A stretch of 64,000 nt of DNA, taken from assembly GCF_026107645.2 (NCBI RefSeq), contig NZ_JAPCHV010000001.1, positions 1 to 64,000 of the forward strand, read 5' to 3'. The DNA comes from Flavobacterium sp. MFBS3-15 (lineage in GTDB: Bacteria > Bacteroidota > Bacteroidia > Flavobacteriales > Flavobacteriaceae). The notes below the pieces were generated by a model, which worked only from the letters and a program-made list of their open reading frames with translations, did no database searches and was not told the origin of the DNA. Positions 58,341 to 64,000 of the stretch are shown here, in pieces (position 1 is the stretch's first letter; the number at the start of each line of letters is the position of its first letter). The position numbers and the translations under genes are program-made.

Positions 58341-60671
58341 ATGAAAAATATTTCACTTTTTTTATTGCTTTTGCTGTCAGGAATGGCAGGGGCGCAGATT
58401 GTGGATATACCGGATGCTAATTTTAAAGCACGTTTATTAGCCGCTAATTTTAACAATGGAATCGCTAAAAATAGTAATGGCAATAGTATGATTATCGATG
58501 CTAATGGTGATGGTGAAATACAGGTTAGTGAAGCCCTTGAAGTTTGGGAACTTAATTTTTTTTCGATTGAGATAACTTCTGCTCAAGGTATTAATGCTTT
58601 TGTGAACCTGAGAAGATTAGATCTGGATACATTTCTGGACTGCCAAATTTTGAACATAAATTTGCCAAATCTCGAGCGTCTTTATGTTTATGATGTTGAT
58701 TTTCAAGAAATAAACTTACAGGCTCCTGCTTTAAAAATTCTCAATGTAAGTGTATCTGATTTTATTACATCTCTCGATACTTCAGGACTGCCAAGTTTGG
58801 AAGAGTTAACTTTAGATTATTCTGGTAATGCCACCATTAATCCTTTGGTTAATATAAACTTAAAGAAAATGAAGATAATTCATGTTGATCTTAACGAATT
58901 TGATTTTTCTGCTTTATCCTCATTGGAGGATGTATGGTTTGAAACATCTTTGAATTCATTTAATTTTTACGGCCTTACAGGGTTAAAGAAAATATACATA
59001 AATGCAGCAGGATACGTTAATAATCTAAATTTGGAAGGGGTAGTAAACCTCGAGGATATAATTTTGGATATATATAATGGGGTTTCAATCGATCTAAGTG
59101 ATTGTGTTTTGCTTAAAAATGTAAATATTAGCATGGGTGCAACTGGTAACACAATTAGTTATATCAATTTCAAGAATGGTGTAACGGAATATGATGATTT
59201 TACTATTAATCTAAATACTGATCAGCAGGCTGGCATATATATCTGTATCGACGAAGGCAACGAAAGCCTATTCCCGTCAAATGTTTATGCCAATCCAAAT
59301 ATCCTTGTAAGCAACTATTGTTCCTTTACCCCCGGCGGTAGCTACAATACGATTGAAGGCAATCTTACTTTTGACAGTGATAACAACGGTTGCGGTCTTG
59401 ATGATGCCTATTCCGGATTTGTCAGGATGAATATAGATAATGGGATAGAATCATTCAGCACTTTTACCGCTTCGGGACTATACAATTTCTACGTCCAATC
59501 AGGTACATTTACCCTCACCCCCCAAATAGATAACGAATGGTTTATTGCAACACCACCATCTGCTACAATAAATCTCGCTACGGTTGTTAACAGCACTATG
59601 ACTCAAAACTTTTGTATTATTGCCAACGGTTTTCACCCCGATGTGGAGGTTGTAATTGTACCTATAGTGGCAGCGCAGCCCGGATTTGATGCCAATTACA
59701 AAGTAGTGTACCGCAACAAGGGCAACCAGGCTCTGTCCGGCACAGTGACGCTGAATTATGACGATGCGGTACTGGATTATGTTTCTGCCATTCCTGTTGA
59801 AAGCACATCGTCTACAGGATTGCTTAGCTGGAATTACGTGAACCTTCTTCCTTTCGAAAGCAGGAGCATTCTACTTACCCTCAACGTGAACGGCCCGATG
59901 GAAACTCCTGCCATAAATCTTAATGACGTACTTGCGTTTTCGGCTTCGGTGACTCCTGCAACAGGCGATGAAACCCCGACCGACAATGCCTTTGCATTGG
60001 AGCAGGTTGTTGTAGGTTCGTACGATCCGAATGATATTACCTGCCTTGAAGGGGAAAGTGTTGACCCTTCAAAAATTGGGGAATACCTGCATTATAACAT
60101 TAACTTTGAGAATACCGGCACAGCGCCTGCGACATTCATTGTGGTAAAAGACATGATTGATGAGGCCAAATTTGACATCAACACTTTACAGGTGTTATAT
60201 GCATCCCATGCTGTGGAAACAAGGGTGACAGGCAACAAGGTAGAATTCTACTTTGGCGACATCAACCTTGCAGCATTGGGCAAGGGTAATGTGGTTTTCA
60301 AAATCAAAACACTGAATACCTTGCAGGTAAATGACGATGTGGCCCAGCAGGCCGATATATTCTTTGACTACAACTGGCCAATAGAAACCAATGAGGCGGT
60401 AACAGTTTTCGAAGTACTCAGCCTGGGCGAATATGAAACGGACAATTCGGTAAAAGTTTACCCTAATCCTGCAAAAAATAGAGTTACAATTACTGCTGCT
60501 TCGCAAGTAGAATTGATAGAAGTTTATGATATGCAGGGCAGGCTGTTGCAGTCGGCCATTGTAAATGGTACAGAGGTGGAAATGGACCTGTCGTCGCGCA
60601 GCAACGGTGTATATTTTGTGAAGGTAGAGACGGATAGGGGGATGAAGGTGGAGAAGATAATTAAAGAGTAA
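58341..60671 (+). CDS. Leucine-rich-repeat protein with T9SS sorting domain
   Basis: A 776-residue exported protein (signal MKNISLFLLLLLSGMAGAQ). Residues 20-300 hold degenerate leucine-rich repeats (LRRLDLDTFLDCQILNIN, LPSLEELTLDYSGN, LEDVWFETSLNSFNFYGL). A linker with a Cys pair, a Calx/SdrD-like part, a DUF11-like domain (about 455-680, ending FFDYNWPIETNEA) and a type A T9SS sorting domain (KVYPNPAKNRVTI, GVYFVKVETDRGMKVEKII) follow. The first third is strongly AT-rich while the rest resembles the genome. The ATG at 58341 gives the signal peptide; the open frame extends upstream over the divergent gene. Likely a surface adhesin-type protein. Confidence 0.88.
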   Translation: MKNISLFLLLLLSGMAGAQIVDIPDANFKARLLAANFNNGIAKNSNGNSMIIDANGDGEIQVSEALEVWELNFFSIEITSAQGINAFVNLRRLDLDTFLDCQILNINLPNLERLYVYDVDFQEINLQAPALKILNVSVSDFITSLDTSGLPSLEELTLDYSGNATINPLVNINLKKMKIIHVDLNEFDFSALSSLEDVWFETSLNSFNFYGLTGLKKIYINAAGYVNNLNLEGVVNLEDIILDIYNGVSIDLSDCVLLKNVNISMGATGNTISYINFKNGVTEYDDFTINLNTDQQAGIYICIDEGNESLFPSNVYANPNILVSNYCSFTPGGSYNTIEGNLTFDSDNNGCGLDDAYSGFVRMNIDNGIESFSTFTASGLYNFYVQSGTFTLTPQIDNEWFIATPPSATINLATVVNSTMTQNFCIIANGFHPDVEVVIVPIVAAQPGFDANYKVVYRNKGNQALSGTVTLNYDDAVLDYVSAIPVESTSSTGLLSWNYVNLLPFESRSILLTLNVNGPMETPAINLNDVLAFSASVTPATGDETPTDNAFALEQVVVGSYDPNDITCLEGESVDPSKIGEYLHYNINFENTGTAPATFIVVKDMIDEAKFDINTLQVLYASHAVETRVTGNKVEFYFGDINLAALGKGNVVFKIKTLNTLQVNDDVAQQADIFFDYNWPIETNEAVTVFEVLSLGEYETDNSVKVYPNPAKNRVTITAASQVELIEVYDMQGRLLQSAIVNGTEVEMDLSSRSNGVYFVKVETDRGMKVEKIIKE

Positions 60672-60688
60672 TTTTTCTCATTGATGGC

Positions 60689-60717
60689 AAAACCGGTACA
60701 GCAGTGCCGGTTTTTTT
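60689..60717 (+). terminator. Intrinsic terminator
   Basis: AAAACCGGTA (60689-60698) pairs with TGCCGGTTTT (60705-60714; one G-U pair), followed by TTT. Its place inside the upward extension of the DUF2851 frame supports the later start of that gene. Confidence 0.8.
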
Positions 60718-60788
60718 GTGTGATAAAATTTATGCAATTTGTATGTTTAGCGGCAAAATCCTGTATATTAGTGTATTATTTACACGCC

Positions 60789-62060
60789 ATGAAAGAAGAT
60801 TTTTTGCACCACGTTTGGCTATACAAAAAGTTTAGCCTGCAGGAACTCAAAACTGTACAGGGTGATCCGATAGAAATTATAAATGCCGGACAGTACCTCC
60901 AGCATTCCGGGCCTGATTTCTTTAATGCCCAATTGATCATCGGCGGGCAAAAGTGGGCAGGCAATGTCGAGATACACATAAAATCCTCCGACTGGTACCT
61001 GCACAGCCATGAGAACGACCCCAATTACGACAATGTTGTACTCCATGTAGTTTGGGATCATGATACCGAAGTTATGCGTAGGGACAATTCGGAAATACCT
61101 GTGCTCGAACTGAAACATTACACCGACCCGAAACTGCTGCAAAGTTATAATGCGCTCGCAGCCACGAAGACCTGGATTTATTGCGAAAAGGAATTGGCGA
61201 CAATGGAAAGCTTTCTGCTCGAAAACTGGAAAGAACGCCTGTTCTTTGAACGTCTCGAGCGAAAGGCCGCACCCATACTCCAACTCGCTCACGAAACCGG
61301 GAATGACTGGGAAGCCGTATTGTTTTGCTTTCTTGCCAAGAACTTCGGGTTAAATACTAATGGTAGTATATTTTATAGTATTGCGCGCTCGCTGCCATTC
61401 AGTGTTGTAAGAAAAGAAAGTTTTGATGCCGATAATCTTGAGGCGTTGCTTTTTGGCAGGGCAGGGCTGTTAGAAAGGGAATATGAGGATGCTTATCCGC
61501 GCGACCTAAAAGCGCGGTATGCTTATATGAGCCACAAGCACCGGTTACAGCCTGTACACATTGACAGTCCTGAATTCTTCAGGCACCGCCCGGATAACTT
61601 CCCTACAATAAGGTTGTCACAACTATCACAGTTGTACCATGGCCATCAAAACCTGTTTTCGAAAATTATGAGTTCACCTACTGTTGAGGATATTTATAAA
61701 GTGTTTGATGTGCAGGTATCGTCTTATTGGCAAACGCATTATACTTTAGATAAGGAAAGTGCTAAAAAGCGAAAAGCACTAACGGCATCGTTCATCGATT
61801 TAGTCATCATTAATACAATACTGCCTTTCCGGTTTGCCTACGCCAAAAGCACAGGCAAGGAACTCTCCGAAGAGCTTATCAGCCTTTTAAAAACCGTAGC
61901 GCCGGAAAAAAATGCCGTGGTAGATAAATTTCGTTCGTTTAAGGTAGTGTCGGAGTCAGCCTATGATACGCAGTCGCTGCTGCAATTGCGTAACGAGTAC
62001 TGTGAAAAAAAGCGCTGCATGCAATGTGCCCTTGGACTGGAACTTTTAAAAAGTAAATGA
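60789..62060 (+). CDS. DUF2851 family protein
   Basis: A 423-residue soluble protein. MKEDFLHHVWLYKKFSLQEL opens the family; QHSGPDFFNAQLIIGGQKWAG and NVEIHIKSSDWYLHSHENDP with YDNVVLHVVWDHD (60-100) carry Asp, Glu and His that resemble a PD-(D/E)XK nuclease-like core, as has been suggested for similar proteins. The C-terminal end has CEKKRCMQCALG, a three-Cys cluster that may bind metal. Function unknown. It is separated from the previous gene by a terminator and likely shares a transcript with none of the following. Confidence 0.85.
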   Translation: MKEDFLHHVWLYKKFSLQELKTVQGDPIEIINAGQYLQHSGPDFFNAQLIIGGQKWAGNVEIHIKSSDWYLHSHENDPNYDNVVLHVVWDHDTEVMRRDNSEIPVLELKHYTDPKLLQSYNALAATKTWIYCEKELATMESFLLENWKERLFFERLERKAAPILQLAHETGNDWEAVLFCFLAKNFGLNTNGSIFYSIARSLPFSVVRKESFDADNLEALLFGRAGLLEREYEDAYPRDLKARYAYMSHKHRLQPVHIDSPEFFRHRPDNFPTIRLSQLSQLYHGHQNLFSKIMSSPTVEDIYKVFDVQVSSYWQTHYTLDKESAKKRKALTASFIDLVIINTILPFRFAYAKSTGKELSEELISLLKTVAPEKNAVVDKFRSFKVVSESAYDTQSLLQLRNEYCEKKRCMQCALGLELLKSK

Positions 62061-62069
62061 TTTATTTTT

Positions 62070-62077
62070 ATCTTTGA
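62070..62077 (+). promoter_or_regulatory. Candidate -7 element for the pspC-like gene
   Basis: TATCTTTG matches TAnnTTTG exactly, 53 bases before the ATG at 62131. Confidence 0.45.
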
Positions 62078-62130
62078 AAAATCAACGGTTTGAGTAATCA
62101 ATTTTAAGCTTTAAACCAGAAATCAATAAA

Positions 62131-62358
62131 ATGGCTGTAATAACTAACATAAGGCACTTTTTCGAAAAGCATGGCTTTGAAGTGTCACAGCGCCTTGCCG
62201 ACAGGCTGGGAATGCGGGCAACTAATGTACGCCTGTTTTTCATTTACATATCCTTTGTAACGATTGGACTGTGGTTTGGCGTATACCTTACGCTGGCTTT
62301 CTGGCTTAGGCTAAAAGATATGATCTACACCAAGAGGAGTTCTGTTTTTGACCTGTAA
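62131..62358 (+). CDS. PspC domain membrane protein
   Basis: A 75-residue protein: amphipathic start (ITNIRHFFEKHGFEVSQRLADRLG), then MRATNVRLFFIYISFVTIGLWFGVYLTLAFWLRL with one or two membrane segments. This matches the PspC domain of phage-shock proteins, which stabilises the inner membrane or binds partner regulators. It is shorter than E. coli PspC (119 residues). The helix-hairpin-helix gene follows 12 bases later, so they are probably one operon. Confidence 0.85.
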   Translation: MAVITNIRHFFEKHGFEVSQRLADRLGMRATNVRLFFIYISFVTIGLWFGVYLTLAFWLRLKDMIYTKRSSVFDL

Positions 62359-62370
62359 TCGAGTCATGAC

Positions 62371-63279
62371 ATGAAACCCTTCAACTTTCTTTTGCAATTT
62401 ACCTCCGGCCAGCGAAAAGGCATTATGGCACTGTTTATACTGGTCATAATTTTCCAGGCAGTCTACTTTATTGTGGCTTCGTATGACTTTACGACTGAAG
62501 AAGGGCAGTCTGCACAGAAAAAGGAATGGCTTGCACACCAGGCAGAAATTGATGCTTTGAAAGCAAAAAGCAACAGTAAGAAAGACACCATCTACCCATT
62601 CAACCCCAATTATATTTCCGACCATAAAGGCTATGCTTTAGGGATGAGCGTTGCTGAGATTGACCGCCTCCACGCGTTCAGGAAAACAGGAAAGTTTGTT
62701 AATTCGGTTGATGACTTCAGGTACGTGACCAAAGTCTCCGATGAACTACTGGCTAAAATTTCTCCCTACTTCAAATTTCCGGATTGGGTAAATGAGAAAA
62801 ATGGCCGGGAGAAAAGGTCAGAAGCTGTCAAGGCATTCCCAGGAACAGATGAGCCGGTTTTAAAAGAAGAAAAGAAAATCGTGCAACTCGATATCAATGA
62901 TGCGCTTGAAGAAGACCTTGTAAAGGTGTATGGTGTCGGGCCTTATTTCGCTAAAAAGATACTGCGCCGCCGTGCTGAATTTGGCGCTTTTGCCAGCATG
63001 GAGCAGATGGGTGATTTTACCGATCTGTCTCCTGAAGCGGTAAAAGGATTGAAGAAAAGTTTTTATGTGGGCCAGGATCCGGATATATCTAAAGTCAATA
63101 TCAATTCGGCTTCATTGCAACTGCTGGCACGCTTTCCATATTTCAATAAAGACCTTGCGAAAGCTATAATCACCAAAAGAAGCATGAACGGAAAAATCAT
63201 CAATATTGATGAATTGTCAAAAATTAATGATTTTCCTGTTGATAAAATAAAAATAATTGCTCTATATTTGGAATTCTAA
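62371..63279 (+). CDS. Helix-hairpin-helix (ComEA-like) membrane protein
   Basis: A 302-residue protein with an N-terminal membrane anchor (IMALFILVIIFQAVYFIVA, about 20-38), a charged linker, and three helix-hairpin-helix units: one degenerate near 80-130 (FRKTGKFVNSVDDFRYVT), LDINDALEEDLVKVYGVGPY (about 175-215), and VNINSASLQLLARFPYFN (about 240-290). HhH units bind DNA without sequence preference, as in ComEA of natural transformation; a link to DNA uptake is only suggested by similarity. It follows pspC with a 12-base gap. Confidence 0.87.
   Translation: MKPFNFLLQFTSGQRKGIMALFILVIIFQAVYFIVASYDFTTEEGQSAQKKEWLAHQAEIDALKAKSNSKKDTIYPFNPNYISDHKGYALGMSVAEIDRLHAFRKTGKFVNSVDDFRYVTKVSDELLAKISPYFKFPDWVNEKNGREKRSEAVKAFPGTDEPVLKEEKKIVQLDINDALEEDLVKVYGVGPYFAKKILRRRAEFGAFASMEQMGDFTDLSPEAVKGLKKSFYVGQDPDISKVNINSASLQLLARFPYFNKDLAKAIITKRSMNGKIINIDELSKINDFPVDKIKIIALYLEF
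63263..63270 (+). promoter_or_regulatory. Candidate -7 element for the acyl-CoA dehydrogenase gene
   Basis: TATATTTG matches TAnnTTTG exactly, 20 bases before the ATG at 63290, inside the last codons of the previous gene. Confidence 0.4.
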
Positions 63280-63289
63280 AACCAAACAC

Positions 63290-64000
63290 ATGAATTTCGA
63301 TTATAGTGAAACGCAAAACATGATTGCAGAATCAATCAGGGATTTTGCAGAACAGCACATCCGTCCGAACATTATGGAGTGGGATGAGAGCCAGTATTTT
63401 CCTGTTGACTTGTTTAAGAAGTTAGGCGAAATGGGATACATGGGTGTCCTGGTACCTGAAGAATATGGCGGTTCCGGCCTTGGCTACCACGAATACATTA
63501 CGGTAGTGGAGGAGATATCCAAAGTAGATCCCTCTATCGGCCTTTCGGTTGCTGCGCATAATTCACTTTGTACAAACCATATACTTACATTTGGCAACGA
63601 GGAGCAAAAGAAAAGATGGCTTCCTAAACTGGCTACTGCCGAATTCATCGGTGCCTGGGGACTTACGGAACACAACACCGGTTCTGATGCAGGTGGAATG
63701 AACACTACTGCTGTGAAAGACGGTGATCACTGGATTGTGAATGGCGCTAAAAATTTCATTACGCATGCAAAATCGGGCGACATTGCCGTGGTTATAGTGC
63801 GTACAGGTGAGAAGGGCGACTCGAAAGGCATGACGGCTTTTGTGTTCGAAAAAGGCATGCAGGGTTTTACCAGCGGTAAAAAAGAGGACAAGCTTGGTAT
63901 GCGTGCCAGCGAAACTGCGGAACTTATATTTGACAACTGCCGCATACCCGATGCCAACAGGCTGGGTGAGGTAGGCGAGGGCTTCATCCAGGCGATGAAG
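63290..64000 (+). CDS. Acyl-CoA dehydrogenase, N-terminal part
   Basis: The first 237 residues of an FAD enzyme of fatty-acid or branched-chain amino-acid oxidation; the gene runs past the window end. The start [20 protein letters not shown] is typical. The FAD/substrate loop [20 protein letters not shown] and [20 protein letters not shown] fit the middle domain. Expected full length is about 380 residues. The ATG at 63290 follows the previous stop by 10 bases. Substrate chain length cannot be judged without the rest. Confidence 0.94.
   Translation, partial: MNFDYSETQNMIAESIRDFAEQHIRPNIMEWDESQYFPVDLFKKLGEMGYMGVLVPEEYGGSGLGYHEYITVVEEISKVDPSIGLSVAAHNSLCTNHILTFGNEEQKKRWLPKLATAEFIGAWGLTEHNTGSDAGGMNTTAVKDGDHWIVNGAKNFITHAKSGDIAVVIVRTGEKGDSKGMTAFVFEKGMQGFTSGKKEDKLGMRASETAELIFDNCRIPDANRLGEVGEGFIQAMK

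Noticed and set aside
60681..60788. Longer N-terminus for the DUF2851 protein
   Set aside because: It would include the terminator at 60689-60717 and a Cys-rich stretch without family similarity.
1..64000. tRNA, rRNA, riboswitch and origin signals
   Set aside because: Intergenic regions were read for tRNA-like ends, conserved riboswitch cores and DnaA-box clusters; none was convincing.

Overview
The window reads as chromosomal DNA of a Bacteroidota bacterium of the Flavobacteriaceae, close to Flavobacterium. Supporting signs are a SusC/SusD pair, three type IX secretion (T9SS) sorting domains, Bacteroidota promoters of the form TTTG-N19-TAnnTTTG, the near absence of Shine-Dalgarno sites, several genes whose start codon sits where transcription should begin, and typical family members (DUF2851, GLPGLI, putative porin, MbnP). 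No rRNA, tRNA, CRISPR array or prophage was recognised.

Layout. 1-234: truncated end of an IS1182-like insertion sequence, 13 bases past the lptB stop. 248-3202 (minus): kdsD, tatC, an AhpD-like gene and lptB, an envelope operon divergent from recQ (3288-5486). 5.5-10.5 kb: DUF2891 protein, small lipoprotein, FAD oxidoreductase and PhnA, separated by several families of palindromic intergenic repeats. 10.5-15.2 kb (minus): GH3 beta-glucosidase, sialate-type O-acetylesterase and CE2-type esterase, a compact set for removing acetyl groups and cleaving glycans. 15.4-22.0 kb: small secreted or low-complexity proteins with SRPBCC, MgtC, SemiSWEET, SDR and DUF892 genes, plus two tandem copies of an unrecognised small protein family; it resembles a stress-response neighbourhood.

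22.2-31.1 kb: lipoproteins; a 1241-residue metallophosphatase joined to a central domain with kinase-like motifs and an outer-membrane barrel; an HD phosphohydrolase fused to a Pycsar-type (PycTM/DUF5706) membrane effector; and a GAF protein. 31.2-34.3 kb: PLP desulfhydrase/deaminase, glucosaminidase-LysM lipoprotein and hemL. 34.3-38.7 kb: two small secreted proteins (one Spy/CpxP-like), then a likely copper locus of a Cys-motif membrane protein, MbnP, MbnH (di-heme) and a Cys-tagged outer-membrane barrel.

38.8-44.8 kb: T9SS cargo protein, lysS, lipoprotein, lipB and rnhB. 45.0-54.8 kb: T9SS subtilase, SusC/SusD/lipoprotein operon and putative porin, with visibly higher AT content. 54.9-64.0 kb: cystathionine beta-synthase-like enzyme, a frameshifted small membrane gene, PNGase F with an N-terminal GLPGLI-like domain, a leucine-rich T9SS protein with a sharp internal change of base composition, DUF2851, PspC, a helix-hairpin-helix protein and an acyl-CoA dehydrogenase cut by the window end.

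The most interesting units are the copper locus (35.3-38.7 kb), the HD-PycTM fusion facing a GAF protein (27.4-31.1 kb), the three-part phosphatase/kinase-like/barrel protein (23.7-27.4 kb) and the tandem small unknown family (19.9-20.6 kb). Family names come from reading the translated sequences, not from database searches.
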